A stretch of DNA of 64,000 bases from an uncultured Propionivibrio sp. (GCF_963666255.1 NZ_OY762655.1:1297750-1361749), one strand, 5' to 3'; shown: positions 23,382-33,056, counted from the stretch's first letter. Notes: generated by a model not told the origin, from the sequence alone. Numbers and translations: made by a program.

Positions 23382-24761
23382 TTAAGAGCCTATTTCCTCG
23401 GTGCTGACTTCGCCCGCCAACTGGGCTGCCGCATTGGCGGCAGCGATCGCGGCGGCGGCTTCCGGGTCGTATTCGAAGAGCGCGATCGATTCGACGTGCG
23501 AGGTGTTCGGGAACATGTTGATGACGCCGGCACCGCGCAGCCGGTAGCCTTTCTGCGTGACGAGGATGGCGGCATCGCGCGCCAGCGTCGCCGGGTTGCA
23601 GGAGACATAGACGATGCGGCGCGGCGCATTGGCGCCGATCGCCTTGACGAGCTCGACGGCGCCTTCGCGCGGCGGGTCGATCAGCATCTTGTCGAAATGC
23701 CCGAGCGCCGCCAGCGATTCCGGCGTCGCCTCGAAGAGGTTCGAGACGCCGTACTCGACGCGCTCGGCAAGGCCGTTGGCCGCGGCGTTCTCGCCGGCAC
23801 GGCGGACAAGTTCGGGACTGCCCTCGATGCCGACGACGGTGGCGCCGGAACGCGCGATCGGCAGCGTGAAATTGCCGAGGCCGCAGAACATGTCGGCGAT
23901 GCGCTCGCCGCGTTGCGGATCGAGCAGCGCCAAGGCGCGGCGGACAAGGACGCGGTTGATGGCGTGATTGACCTGGGTGAATTCGGTCGGCGAGAAGAAG
24001 TGTTCAACGTCGAAGTCGGGCAGGCTGTACGAAAGCGCCGGTCCGTCGAGCGGATAGAAGCGGTAGGCGGTCGCCGGTCCCTTCGGCTGCAGGTAGAAGA
24101 CGACGTCATGACGGTCGGCGAAGGCACGCAACAGGTCTTCGTCGGCCGGCGTCAGCGGTTCGAGGATGCGCAGCACGAGCGCGGTGACGCGATCGCCGAT
24201 GGCCAGCTCGATCTGCGGCATCGCCGCGGCGATCGACAGGCCGCCGACGAGTTCGCGCAGCGGCATCAGCAGGGCGGACACATGCGGCGGCAGATTCAGG
24301 CAGACCTGCATGTCGGCGACATAGCTGCTCTTGCGCTCGTGAAATCCGACGAGCATGCCGCCCTTCTTCGGCACCAGCCGCGCCGACAGGCGGGCGCGGA
24401 AGCGATAGCCCCAGAACGGCCCGTAGATCGGTGCGTAGAACTGCTCGGCGACGAGGCGGCCGAGGTGCCAGAGATTGGTTTCGAGCACGCGCTGCTTGGC
24501 TGCGACCTGCGCCTGCGAGGACAGATGCTGCATGCTGCAGCCGCCGCAGACACCGAAGTGCGGGCACTTCGGCTCGACGCGGTCGGCCGAGGCCTTGATC
24601 ACGCGCAATACTTGGGCGTTCTCAAACGTCGGCTTCTTGCGATAGCTGGCGAATTCGACGGTCTCGCCCGGCAAGGCGCCGTCGACAAAAATGGTCTTAC
24701 CCTCGAGCCGCGTGATTCCGCGCCCTTCGTGATCCAGCGATTCGATGATTCCGGTCGGCAT
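23382..24761 (-). CDS. rlmD: 23S rRNA (uracil(1939)-C(5))-methyltransferase
   Basis: A 459-aa SAM-dependent RNA methyltransferase. An N-terminal TRAM domain (about 1-60, GEGRGIT-like loop) is followed by the iron-sulfur cysteines in [14 protein letters not shown] (about 75-90, with the fourth Cys in the later VCLNLP segment). A central domain and the C-terminal Rossmann methyltransferase follow, with [21 protein letters not shown] and the catalytic [10 protein letters not shown]. It installs m5U1939 in 23S rRNA. The length is normal. The C-terminal extension after the catalytic core is Ala-rich and ends within a partial repeat. The ATG lacks a strong Shine-Dalgarno. Confidence 0.93.
   Translation of the reverse strand: MPTGIIESLDHEGRGITRLEGKTIFVDGALPGETVEFASYRKKPTFENAQVLRVIKASADRVEPKCPHFGVCGGCSMQHLSSQAQVAAKQRVLETNLWHLGRLVAEQFYAPIYGPFWGYRFRARLSARLVPKKGGMLVGFHERKSSYVADMQVCLNLPPHVSALLMPLRELVGGLSIAAAMPQIELAIGDRVTALVLRILEPLTPADEDLLRAFADRHDVVFYLQPKGPATAYRFYPLDGPALSYSLPDFDVEHFFSPTEFTQVNHAINRVLVRRALALLDPQRGERIADMFCGLGNFTLPIARSGATVVGIEGSPELVRRAGENAAANGLAERVEYGVSNLFEATPESLAALGHFDKMLIDPPREGAVELVKAIGANAPRRIVYVSCNPATLARDAAILVTQKGYRLRGAGVINMFPNTSHVESIALFEYDPEAAAAIAAANAAAQLAGEVSTEEIGS
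23383..23396. repeat. Half copy of the TAAGAGCCTATTTC repeat at the rlmD 3' end
   Basis: TAAGAGCCTATTTC is identical to the first 14 bases of the right-hand terminal repeat (read outward-in) of the element at 32875-33056. Here only one half is present and it forms the last codons (EIGS) and stop of rlmD. Confidence 0.5.
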
Positions 24762-24811
24762 GCCGCACTATTCCCGCAAAAAAGGGGGACATTTTAGCCG
24801 CGGCGGGCCAA

Positions 24812-26188
24812 TCAGGAAAACTGAACTTCGAGACGGGCGCCGTGACCGGCCGGATTATCGAGTACGCGCAGCACGGCGCCGTGGCGGGCGGCGATCTCCT
24901 TGGCAATGGCCAGGCCCAGCCCGCAGCCGTCGCCGGCAGCGCCCGGCCGCCGATAGAAACGTTCGAAGATGAGCGCGCGATCCTCGGGCGGAATGCCGGG
25001 ACCGTCGTCGTCGACGTAGAGCGTCAGCGGCGAGAGCGTGAGGCCGAGCGTCACCTGCCCGTTCTCGCGTCCGTAGCGGATCGCGTTATCGACGAGATTG
25101 GCGATCATCTCGCGCAGCAGATAGGCCTCGCCGACGAGGCGTCCGCCGGCATCCGGACCTTCGTAGCCGAGATCGATGCCGCGCGCGATGGCGGCGTCGG
25201 CTGAACGCTCGAGTTCTTCGCGCGCCAGTTCGGCGAGGTCGACTTCGCCCATTTCAAGCGTTTTTTCGGCCGACCGGTCGGAGCGCGCCAGCGTCAGCAA
25301 CTGGTGCACCATGTGCCGCGAGCGCGTGATCGCCTTGAGCACATGTGACAGCGCCTCGCTGGTACGCACCGGATCGGACTCGCGCAGGGCGCGCTCGGCC
25401 TGGACCTGCAGGGTCGCCAGCGGCGTACGCAACTGGTGCGCGGCATTGGCGACGAAACGGCGCTGCGTCAGCTGCGCATCGGCGACCTTGCCGATCAGCT
25501 GGTTGGTCGCATCGAGCAGAGGCCGCAATTCGTTCGGCAGATACTTCAGGTCGTCGATCGGTTCAAGCCGCTCCGGCTCGTAGTTCGACAGCCGCAGGGC
25601 AATATCCTCGACCGCCCGCAGACTGGAGGTCACGGCGAACCACACCAGCAGGCAGGTGACCACCAGAATCACTGCCTGCATCGGCAGGAAGATCAGCAGG
25701 ATGTCGCTGAGCAGGGAATCGCGCTTGACGCGGGTCTCGGCCACCTGGATGGTGACTTCGTCATCGGGGGCGGCACCTTCCTTGATCCGCAGCGCGACGA
25801 CACGCGCCTGCTTGCCATTGACCTGGGTATCGTAAAAACGCGGCTTGCCCGGCGCCAGCGTGCCACCCAGCTTGGGGAAGCGCGCATTGCTGAAGAGCAT
25901 CCCGCCCTTTTGCGACGAGACTTCGCCGAAGACGCGGTCGACGCGGTCCCACTCGAACATTTCGACGGATGAGCGCGGCAGTTCGAGCACCGACTTGCCG
26001 TCGCGCACCTTGACCTGCTCGGCCAGCGTCATCGCCGAATCGTAGAGCCAGTGGTCGTACACCACCGTGCCAATATGACGCGCCAATGCCAGCGCCGCGA
26101 CCGTGCTGAGCACGAGAACGATGAACAGCGTGCCCCAGAGCCTGACCAGCAGGCGCTGCCGCAGGCTGTAGCCGGAATCCCTAGGCAT
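24812..26188 (-). CDS. Two-component sensor histidine kinase (QseC/TctE-like)
   Basis: A 458-aa membrane kinase. The first membrane segment is at about 15-35 and a 2CSK-type periplasmic sensor at about 36-165 (VYDHWLYDSAMTLAEQV, VSSQKGGMLFSN). The second segment is about 170-192, followed by HAMP. HisKA has the phospho-His in AAHQLRTPLATLQ, and the HATPase has NLVDNAIRYG, DDGPGIP and GCGLGLAIAKEI. The ATG at 26188 overlaps the regulator's stop by eight bases, so the pair is translationally coupled. The 2CSK sensor family is found in TctE and relatives that respond to carboxylates or metals. The divergent RND operon is a plausible target. Confidence 0.88.
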   Translation of the reverse strand: MPRDSGYSLRQRLLVRLWGTLFIVLVLSTVAALALARHIGTVVYDHWLYDSAMTLAEQVKVRDGKSVLELPRSSVEMFEWDRVDRVFGEVSSQKGGMLFSNARFPKLGGTLAPGKPRFYDTQVNGKQARVVALRIKEGAAPDDEVTIQVAETRVKRDSLLSDILLIFLPMQAVILVVTCLLVWFAVTSSLRAVEDIALRLSNYEPERLEPIDDLKYLPNELRPLLDATNQLIGKVADAQLTQRRFVANAAHQLRTPLATLQVQAERALRESDPVRTSEALSHVLKAITRSRHMVHQLLTLARSDRSAEKTLEMGEVDLAELAREELERSADAAIARGIDLGYEGPDAGGRLVGEAYLLREMIANLVDNAIRYGRENGQVTLGLTLSPLTLYVDDDGPGIPPEDRALIFERFYRRPGAAGDGCGLGLAIAKEIAARHGAVLRVLDNPAGHGARLEVQFS

Positions 26189-26858
26189 CTGGCTGCAACT
26201 CCAGTCGGTAGCCGAGCCCGCGCAGCACGCGCACGCCGACGCCGGCACCGGCATCGTCGAGCTTGCGCCGCAGGCGGCTGACAAAGACTTCGATCGCCGA
26301 ATGACTGGCTTCCTGATCCCAGGAATACAGCGACTCGACCATCGCCTGTTTGCTGACGACGCGCCCCGGCCGCGCCAGCAGCAGTTCAAGCACGGCGGCC
26401 TCGCGCGCCGTCAGATCAAGCTCGCGCCCCTTGACCGAGGCGATGCGCGAGCCGGGATCGAACTCAACCTCGCCGAAGACGCGCAGGTTCTGGTCGACAT
26501 GACTGCGCCGCAGCAGGGCGCGCAACCGCGCTTCCAGTTCGCCGAACGCGAAAGGCTTGGTCAGATAATCGTCGCCGCCGGCATCGAGTCCGGCAATCCG
26601 GTCCTTGAGGTCGTCGCGCGCGGTGAGAATCAGCACCGGCGCCGTCAGGCCATTGGCGCGCAGGCGCCGCAGCACCGAGATGCCGTCTTCGTCGGGCAGG
26701 CCGAGGTCGAGAATGATCAGGCGGTACGCCGTCGTCTGGCAGGCGGCGACGGCGTCGCGCCCGCAGTGCACCGCATCGGCTGCATAGTTGGACTGCGCCA
26801 GCGTGTTGACGAGGCCATTGGCGAGCTCCAAATCATCTTCGACGAGCAGGAGTCTCAT
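26181..26858 (-). CDS. OmpR-family response regulator (TctD/QseB-like)
   Basis: A 225-aa regulator. The receiver has the acidic pair in VEDD, phospho-Asp51 in ILDLGLPDEDG, Thr in LTARDD and Lys in LTKPFAF. The C-terminal winged helix (about 125-220) has LTAREAAVLELLLARPGRVVSK and VFVSRLRRKLDDAG. It is the first gene of a two-gene operon with the kinase at 24812-26188. It faces the RND efflux operon across a 169-base intergenic region that contains an inverted repeat (26902-26932), a candidate binding site. Confidence 0.92.
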   Translation of the reverse strand: MRLLLVEDDLELANGLVNTLAQSNYAADAVHCGRDAVAACQTTAYRLIILDLGLPDEDGISVLRRLRANGLTAPVLILTARDDLKDRIAGLDAGGDDYLTKPFAFGELEARLRALLRRSHVDQNLRVFGEVEFDPGSRIASVKGRELDLTAREAAVLELLLARPGRVVSKQAMVESLYSWDQEASHSAIEVFVSRLRRKLDDAGAGVGVRVLRGLGYRLELQPDA

Positions 26859-26901
26859 GTTGCTTCCGCGGAGAAAGGTTCAGGCAAGGTTGGATTCATA
26901 G

Positions 26902-26932
26902 AATACGGTCCGGTTCCGAATTATCCCGTATT
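26902..26932. promoter_or_regulatory. Inverted repeat in the two-component/RND divergent region
   Basis: AATACGG (26902-26908) and CCGTATT (26926-26932) are perfect inverted 7-mers around a 17-base AT-containing spacer, between the divergent regulator and efflux operons. Its place suggests an operator or overlapping promoters; the binding protein is unproven. Confidence 0.35.
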
Positions 26933-27027
26933 TTTCCGATCATGAAACGCTGCGGGGCGTGCCAAAAGCCGATCACCCGACGTGATCCTGCCCGCCCCAG
27001 ACAATTTTCGAGCACTCCCGGAGACGT

Positions 27028-28197
27028 ATGAACAAGAAACTGGTATGGGCCGCGCTGCTCATCGTGGCCATATCGGGCGCTATCGCCTGGTTTGCCTGGT
27101 CGCACAGCGGTATCCCGCAAACCCAGGCGGACGCCGCGCCGCCGGCCATTTCACGGGTCGGCGCCGACGAGCTGCACTTTCCGCCCGACGCGCCGCAACT
27201 GACGATGATCCGGGCCAAGACCTTCCCGCGCGTGCAGATCCCGTCGACCGACGCGCTCAGCGCCCGGCTGACCTACGACGAGGACGCCACGACGCGCATC
27301 GGCGTCGGCTTCTCCGGCCGTATCGTCACGCTCAAGGCCGCCGTCGGCGACGTCGTCAAGGCCGGGCAGGTGCTCGCCGAAATCGATTCGCCGGACTTCG
27401 GCACCGCCTACGCCGACCTCAACAAGGCGCGCGCCGACGAAGAACGCAAGCGCCTCGCTTTCGAACGCGCCAAGGAACTCGGGCCGGGCGAGGCCATCTC
27501 GGTCAGGGACTGGGAAGCCGCCGGCGCCGACTACGAGCAGGCCCGCGCCGAAACGGCCCGCGCCGAAAAGCGCATCAAGAACATGAACCCGTTCAACCTG
27601 ACGATTTCCGGCCAGCGCGTGCTGCTGACCAGCCCGATCGCCGGCGTCGTCACCGAGCGGAACGCCAACCCGGCGCTTGAAGTCAATCCGTCGCTGCCGG
27701 CGCCGCTCTTCGTCGTCACCGACCCGAAGCGCCTGTGGCTGATGATCGACCTGCCCGAGCGCCTGATCGCCCAGGTCAAGCCCGGCAGCGATGTCAGCCT
27801 CGAAAGCGACGCCTATCCGGAAGAGCGCTTCTCGGCCCGCATCGTCCAACTCGGCCAGATCGTCGACCCGAACACCCGCCGCGTCACCGTGCGCGCCACG
27901 CTGAACAATCCCAAGCGCCAGCTGCTGCCCGAAATGTTCGTGCGCGCCTACGTCGTCCAGGACAAAGGTATGGGCATCTGCGTGCCCAACAGCGCCGTCA
28001 TCAACCAGGGCATCTATGCCTACCTCTATGTCGAGAAGAGCCCCGGCGAATTCCAGCGCAAGAAGGTCACGCTGCAGACGCGCGGCGGTGAAATCAGCTG
28101 TGCGAGCGAGGGCGTCAGCGGCGACGAACGCGTCGTCGTCACCGGCGCACTGCTCCTCGATGCCGAACTGACCGCACGTATTGGCGACAAACCGTGA
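27028..28197 (+). CDS. RND efflux periplasmic adaptor (HlyD/CzcB-like)
   Basis: A 389-aa membrane-fusion protein. An N-terminal membrane anchor/signal (WAALLIVAISGAIAWFAW, about 6-25) is followed by the lipoyl hybrid domain (GRIVTLKAAVGDVVKAGQVLAEIDSPDF), a short coiled-coil hairpin (about 130-190), the second lipoyl half (SPIAGVVTERNANPA) and a beta-barrel/membrane-proximal domain (LLPEMFVRAYV). No His-rich or Cys metal-binding extension is present, unlike many CzcB proteins. GGAG precedes the ATG. The gene overlaps the pump gene by four bases, so it forms a tripartite complex with the next two genes. Confidence 0.88.
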   Translation: MNKKLVWAALLIVAISGAIAWFAWSHSGIPQTQADAAPPAISRVGADELHFPPDAPQLTMIRAKTFPRVQIPSTDALSARLTYDEDATTRIGVGFSGRIVTLKAAVGDVVKAGQVLAEIDSPDFGTAYADLNKARADEERKRLAFERAKELGPGEAISVRDWEAAGADYEQARAETARAEKRIKNMNPFNLTISGQRVLLTSPIAGVVTERNANPALEVNPSLPAPLFVVTDPKRLWLMIDLPERLIAQVKPGSDVSLESDAYPEERFSARIVQLGQIVDPNTRRVTVRATLNNPKRQLLPEMFVRAYVVQDKGMGICVPNSAVINQGIYAYLYVEKSPGEFQRKKVTLQTRGGEISCASEGVSGDERVVVTGALLLDAELTARIGDKP

Positions 28198-31100
28198 TCG
28201 ATAGAGTCATTGCATTCGCGCAAAAGCAGCGCGTTTTCGTCCTGGTGCTCGTCGCCGCCTTGGTCGGCTTCGGCATCTATGCCTTGTCCAACCTGCCGAT
28301 CGAGGCTTTCCCCGACGTCCAGGACGTGCAGGTGCGTGTCATCTCGCAGTTGCCCGGACAGGCGCCGCAGGACATGGAACGGACGGTGACGCTGCCGATC
28401 GAGCGCGAAGTCTCCGGTATTCCGCGTCTGATCAACGTCCGTTCGGTAACGATGAGCGGGCTGTCGATCGTCACGCTGACCTTCGCCGACGGCACCGACG
28501 ACTACTTCGCCCGGCAACAGGTCACCGAGCGCCTCAACACCATCGCCTTGCCGGCCGGCGTGCAGCCGCAGCTGGCGCCGCTGTCGACGGCGGTCGGCGA
28601 GGTCTATCGCTACACGATCGAAGCCGAGGGGATGTCGGACCGCGAAATCCGCACGCTGCAGGACTGGACCGTGCGCCCCTTCCTGCGCATGACGCCGGGG
28701 GTCGCCGACGTCGTCAGTTTCGGCGGCGCGATCCGCGAATACCAGATCGAAGTCGACCTGATGGCGCTGCGCAAGTACCAGGTCACGCTCGACCAGCTCA
28801 ACCAAGCGGTCGGCTTCGGCAACGGCGCCGCCGGCGGCGGCCTGCTGCGCCACGGCGACGCGTCGCTGGTGGTCCGTTCCGACGGCCTCTTCTCCAGCCT
28901 CGCCGACATCCGCAACGTCGTCATCGCCTCGCGTCAGGGCCGGCCGATCACCGTCGGCGACGTCGCCGAGGTGCGCGAAGGCGAACGTCCGCGCTACGGC
29001 ATCGCCGCGTCCGACGACCGCACCAGCATCATCGAGGGCATCGTCTCGATGACCAAGGGCGGCAACCCGGCCAAGATCAACGCCGAGCTCAAGCAGCGCA
29101 TCGAACTGCTGCAGGCCAAGCTGCCCAAGGGTGTGCGCATCGCGCCGATCTACGACCGCACCGAACTCGTCCGGCATACGGTCGCGACGGTCGCCGAGAA
29201 CCTCGTCGTCGGCGCCCTGCTCGTCGTCGCCGTGCTCGTCATCTTCCTGTCGAGCTGGCGCGCCGCGCTGATCGTCGCCACCGTCATCCCGCTGTCGCTG
29301 CTCTTCGCCTTCATCCTGATGAACGCGCGCGGCGTCTCGGCCAACCTGATCTCGCTCGGCGCCGTCGACTTCGGCATCATCATCGACAGCGCCGTCGTCA
29401 TCGTCGAGACGCTGATGGTGCGGCTGGCGCTCAAGCCCTCGACCGACGCCGAATCGAACATGGCCCGGCACCAGCGCCAGGGCATCCTGCAGAAGTCGAT
29501 CTCGGACATGGCGCACCCGGTGCTCTTCTCCAAGGCCATCATCATCTTGGCCTTCGTGCCGATCTTCACCTTCCAGCGCGTCGAAGGAAAGATCTTCACG
29601 CCAGTGTCGCTGACGCTCAGCTTCGCGCTGCTCGGCGCCGTGCTGCTGACCTTCACGCTGCTGCCAACGCTGCTGTCCTATACGCTCGACAAGCGCACGC
29701 TGGCCGAAAAGCACAAGCCCTGGCTGGAAAAACTGCAACAGCGTTACCGCCATGCCGTCAGTTTTCTCATGCGCCGCGCCAAGTTCGCGTCCGCCCTCTC
29801 GGTCATCCCGGTCGTCATCGCCCTCGGCCTCGCGCCGAAGCTCGGCAGCGAATTCCTGCCCAAGCTCGACGAGGGCAACATCTGGCTGACCGTGACGCTG
29901 CCGACCTCGGCGGCGCTCGAAACGACCAAGGGCGTTGAACATCTGGTCCGCGCCAAGATCCGCGAATATCCGGAAGTCGCGCACGTCATCACGCAGGTCG
30001 GCCGGCCCGACGACGGTTCCGACCCGAAAGGCCCGAACAACCTCGAACTGCTCGTCGACCTCAAGCCGCGTGGCGAATGGCGTTTCGACAACAAGGAACA
30101 GCTGGTCGCCGACATGACCGAGAAACTGTCGGTCATCCCCGGCGTCTCGACCAACTTCTCGCAGGTCATCCAGGACAACGTCGAGGAAGCGCTGTCGGGC
30201 TTCCGCGGCGAGATCGTCGCCAAGATCATCGGCCCGAACCTCGACATCCTCGACGACAAGGGCGAGGAAGTCGCTTCGGTGATCCGCGGCATCCGCGGTG
30301 CCACCGACGTCGCGGCCACCCGCATCGGCGGCCAGACCGAAGTCGTCATCACGCCGAACCGCGCCCGTCTCGCCCGCTACGGCCTCGCCATCAACGATGT
30401 CAGTACGCTGATCAACCAGGCGATGTCGGGCATGGCCGTCACCGCCTTCTACGACAGCGACAAGCGCTTCGACGTCGTCGTCCGTGTCGGCCAGAAGTAC
30501 CGCAACGCCGTCGACGCCATCCGCAACCTGCAGATCGCGCTGCCCAACACGCAGGTCGGCAACGGCCCCGGCACCATCTCGCTCGGCGAAATCGCCTCCG
30601 TTGACGTGCGTCTCGGCGCCTCGCGCATTTTCCGCGAAGCCGGCTCGCGCATGGTCATCGTCAAGATGAACCTGCTCGGCCGCGACCAGGGTACGTTCGT
30701 CGCCGAAGCGCAGAAGACCGTCGCCAAGCAGGTCAGCCTGCCGCCCGGCTACCAGCTGACCTGGGGCGGACAGTTCGAGAACTCGCAGCGCGCCACCAAG
30801 CGCCTGATGGTCATCGTTCCGCTCACTGCGCTCCTGATCTTCTCGCTGCTCTTCTGGGCCTTCCGCTCGGTGCGGCTGGCGACACTGGTCATCGGCATGG
30901 TGCCCTTCACGCTGATCGGCGGCCTCGCCGCGCTCGGCCTCGCCGGACTGCACCTGTCGATCTCGGCCGCGGTCGGCTTCATCGCCGTCGCCGGCATCTC
31001 TGTCCAGAACGGCGTCATCATGGTCGAGGAAGTCGTCAAGCGCGTCCAGGAAGGCGCCGAAGCCAGCGTCGCGATCCTCGAAGGCGCCGCCATCCGGCTG

Positions 31101-31322
31101 CGCCCGATCCTGATGACGGCGCTGATGGCCGGGCTCGGCCTGCTGCCGGCGGCGCTCTCGCACGGCATCGGCAGCGAGACGCAACGCCCCTTCGCCTGCG
31201 TCATCGTCGGCGGCATCGTCAGCGGCACGATCTTCACGCTGATGATCCTGCCGGTCGTCGCCTACCTGTTCGGCGGCTTCGACCGCAACATCGACGCCGA
31301 TTCGGCCAACGAGAACATGTGA
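28194..31322 (+). CDS. CzcA/CusA-family (HME-RND) efflux pump
   Basis: A 1042-aa inner-membrane proton antiporter with 12 expected helices and two large periplasmic loops. The N-terminus (IEAFPDVQDVQVRVISQLPGQAPQDMERTV) is characteristic of the heavy-metal-efflux branch. In TM4 the charged residues DFGIIIDSAVVIVE reproduce the Asp-Asp-Glu arrangement of CzcA. No Cys/Met-rich cation route like that of CusA was seen by eye, so the metal, if any, cannot be named. It is encoded between its adaptor (ATGA overlap) and its outer-membrane channel (overlap or 2-base gap). Confidence 0.92.
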   Translation: MIDRVIAFAQKQRVFVLVLVAALVGFGIYALSNLPIEAFPDVQDVQVRVISQLPGQAPQDMERTVTLPIEREVSGIPRLINVRSVTMSGLSIVTLTFADGTDDYFARQQVTERLNTIALPAGVQPQLAPLSTAVGEVYRYTIEAEGMSDREIRTLQDWTVRPFLRMTPGVADVVSFGGAIREYQIEVDLMALRKYQVTLDQLNQAVGFGNGAAGGGLLRHGDASLVVRSDGLFSSLADIRNVVIASRQGRPITVGDVAEVREGERPRYGIAASDDRTSIIEGIVSMTKGGNPAKINAELKQRIELLQAKLPKGVRIAPIYDRTELVRHTVATVAENLVVGALLVVAVLVIFLSSWRAALIVATVIPLSLLFAFILMNARGVSANLISLGAVDFGIIIDSAVVIVETLMVRLALKPSTDAESNMARHQRQGILQKSISDMAHPVLFSKAIIILAFVPIFTFQRVEGKIFTPVSLTLSFALLGAVLLTFTLLPTLLSYTLDKRTLAEKHKPWLEKLQQRYRHAVSFLMRRAKFASALSVIPVVIALGLAPKLGSEFLPKLDEGNIWLTVTLPTSAALETTKGVEHLVRAKIREYPEVAHVITQVGRPDDGSDPKGPNNLELLVDLKPRGEWRFDNKEQLVADMTEKLSVIPGVSTNFSQVIQDNVEEALSGFRGEIVAKIIGPNLDILDDKGEEVASVIRGIRGATDVAATRIGGQTEVVITPNRARLARYGLAINDVSTLINQAMSGMAVTAFYDSDKRFDVVVRVGQKYRNAVDAIRNLQIALPNTQVGNGPGTISLGEIASVDVRLGASRIFREAGSRMVIVKMNLLGRDQGTFVAEAQKTVAKQVSLPPGYQLTWGGQFENSQRATKRLMVIVPLTALLIFSLLFWAFRSVRLATLVIGMVPFTLIGGLAALGLAGLHLSISAAVGFIAVAGISVQNGVIMVEEVVKRVQEGAEASVAILEGAAIRLRPILMTALMAGLGLLPAALSHGIGSETQRPFACVIVGGIVSGTIFTLMILPVVAYLFGGFDRNIDADSANENM

Positions 31323-31324
31323 TC

Positions 31325-32893
31325 ATGAAGACCGGAACCCACTCCCTGCACCGGCCCCTCGCGACGCTCCGTACGGCGCGCCTGCCTTTCGCTGCGCTGC
31401 TCTGCGCCGCACTGCTCGGCGGTTGCGCCGTCGGCCCCGACTACGAACGTCCGACGCTGCCGACCGCCAGGAGTTACGCCGCCCAGTCCTTGCCCGACGC
31501 GACGCCGAGCAGCGAGGCCCAGCGCTTCGTCGCCGGCAAGGCCGTCCAGGCCGACTGGTGGACGCTGTTCGAGTCGCAGCAGCTCAACGCGCTGATCGAA
31601 AAGGCCTTCGCCGCCAACCCGACGATTGAAGCGGCGCAGGCCGCCCTGCGCGCTGCCCAATACACGGTCCAGGCGCAGCGCGGCTACTTCTTCCCGACCA
31701 TCCAGGCGAGCTATTCGCCGAGCCGCACCAAGATCGCCGGCAACCTCGGCGGCAACTCGCCCGGCGTTCAGGGCAACGGCTCGGTCATCTCGACGACGCA
31801 GAATACGCCGGCCAGCCAGGGCGGCACGGCGCCGTTCAACCAGCCGGTCGTCTACAACTTCCATACGGCGCAGTTCAGCGTCGGCTATACGCCCGACATC
31901 TTCGGTCTCAACCGCCGTCTCGTCGAAGCCTTCGAGGCGCAGACCCGTATCCAGGCGCTGCAGCTCGAAGCCGCCTACGTCACGCTCGCCTCGAACGTCG
32001 TCGCCGCCGCCATACAGGAAGCGCTGCTGCGCCGCCAGCTCGAACTCGTCGACGCGATCGTTGCCGACAACGTCCGCGCCGTCGAACTCGTCAGCCGCCA
32101 GTTCAAGAACGGCTACGCCTCGCAGCTCGACCTCTCGCTGCAGGAAAATGCGCTGGCGCAGGCGCGCCAGCTGCTGCCGCCCCTGCAGAAGCAGCTCGAA
32201 CAGACGCGCCACCTGCTCGCTTCGCTGATCGGCGGCACGCCGGACCAGGCGATGACGGAAACCTTCACGCTCGATTCGCTGACGCTGCCGCGCGAACTGC
32301 CGCTCAGCCTGCCGTCCGACATCATCGACCAGCGTCCCGACGTGCGCGCCGCCGAAGAACAGCTGCACATCGTCACGGCGCAACTCGGCGCGACGATCGC
32401 CAACCGGCTGCCGCAATTCACCATCGACGCCGCCTGGGGCGGCGCCGCCAGCCAATTCACGCAGATGTTCTGGACCTCCGGCAAGTTCTTCAACATCGCC
32501 GGCACACTGGCGCAGACGATCTTCGACGGCGGCACGCTCAAGTACCGCCAACGCGCGATGGAGGAAACGGTCAAGCAGACGGCGGCGCAGTACCAGTCGA
32601 CGGTGTTGAACGCCTACCAGAACGTCGCCGACGCGGTCTATGCGGTGCATAGCGATGCCGCCGCGCTGAGCGCCGCCAGCGATGCCGAACGCACGGCGAA
32701 GACCTCGCTCGGGTTGATGCGCAAGCAGTTCCAGCGCGGCTACATCGACCGGCTCGCGCTGATCGCCGCCGAACAGAACTATCGCCAGTCGGCGCTGGCG
32801 CTGGCGCAAGCCCAGGCGACCCGCCTCGGCGACACGGCGCTGCTCTTCCAGGCGCTCGGCGGCGGTTGGTGGAATAAGAGCCTATCTCGGTAG
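31325..32893 (+). CDS. Outer-membrane efflux lipoprotein (NodT/OprM-type)
   Basis: A 522-aa TolC-like channel. The N-terminal signal ends in the lipobox LLGGC, followed by AVGPDYERP, the usual start of NodT-type lipoproteins. Two OEP repeats follow (each with long helices such as ALQLEAAYVTLASNVVAAAIQEALLRRQLEL). A GTG six bases upstream (31319) is an alternative start. The last six codons and the TAG are encoded inside the left terminal repeat of the MITE-like element at 32875-33056, so the native C-terminus has probably been replaced by repeat-derived residues (NKSLSR). Confidence 0.9.
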   Translation: MKTGTHSLHRPLATLRTARLPFAALLCAALLGGCAVGPDYERPTLPTARSYAAQSLPDATPSSEAQRFVAGKAVQADWWTLFESQQLNALIEKAFAANPTIEAAQAALRAAQYTVQAQRGYFFPTIQASYSPSRTKIAGNLGGNSPGVQGNGSVISTTQNTPASQGGTAPFNQPVVYNFHTAQFSVGYTPDIFGLNRRLVEAFEAQTRIQALQLEAAYVTLASNVVAAAIQEALLRRQLELVDAIVADNVRAVELVSRQFKNGYASQLDLSLQENALAQARQLLPPLQKQLEQTRHLLASLIGGTPDQAMTETFTLDSLTLPRELPLSLPSDIIDQRPDVRAAEEQLHIVTAQLGATIANRLPQFTIDAAWGGAASQFTQMFWTSGKFFNIAGTLAQTIFDGGTLKYRQRAMEETVKQTAAQYQSTVLNAYQNVADAVYAVHSDAAALSAASDAERTAKTSLGLMRKQFQRGYIDRLALIAAEQNYRQSALALAQAQATRLGDTALLFQALGGGWWNKSLSR

Positions 32894-33056
32894 GGATCGT
32901 GTGCCGCGCCGGTGGCCCTTCGGGTTGCCGATAGAGGCGGTGTCTGCGGCGTTGCTCCGCTTGCGCATGGAACAACCATGCGCTGCGCCTCGCGCCTTGC
33001 ATCCATCCGCCCCTATCGACAACGCGGCTCGCGAGCCCTACCGAAATAGGCTCTTA
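32875..33056. mobile_element. 182-bp MITE-like inverted-repeat element
   Basis: The ends are 21-bp inverted repeats with one mismatch: TAAGAGCCTATCTCGGTAGG at 32875 onward and its complement ending at 33056. The interior continues to pair, for example GATAGAGGCGG with CCGCCCCTATC (one mismatch), and the exact centre is GCGCATGG-AACAA-CCATGCGC (32963-32983). The whole unit can therefore fold into one long hairpin. It has no reading frame of its own. It supplies the TAG of the efflux channel gene (left) and the TAA of the MnmD gene (right). A smaller relative lies at 54212-54268 and a half copy at 23383. Confidence 0.8.

Noticed and set aside
28026-31184. A 1052-codon open frame on the minus strand opposite the RND pump gene
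   Set aside because: It is the low-stop antisense frame of a GC-rich gene; the translation is low-complexity Asp/Arg/Gly/His-rich with no family motifs, while the + strand encodes a complete CzcA-like pump.
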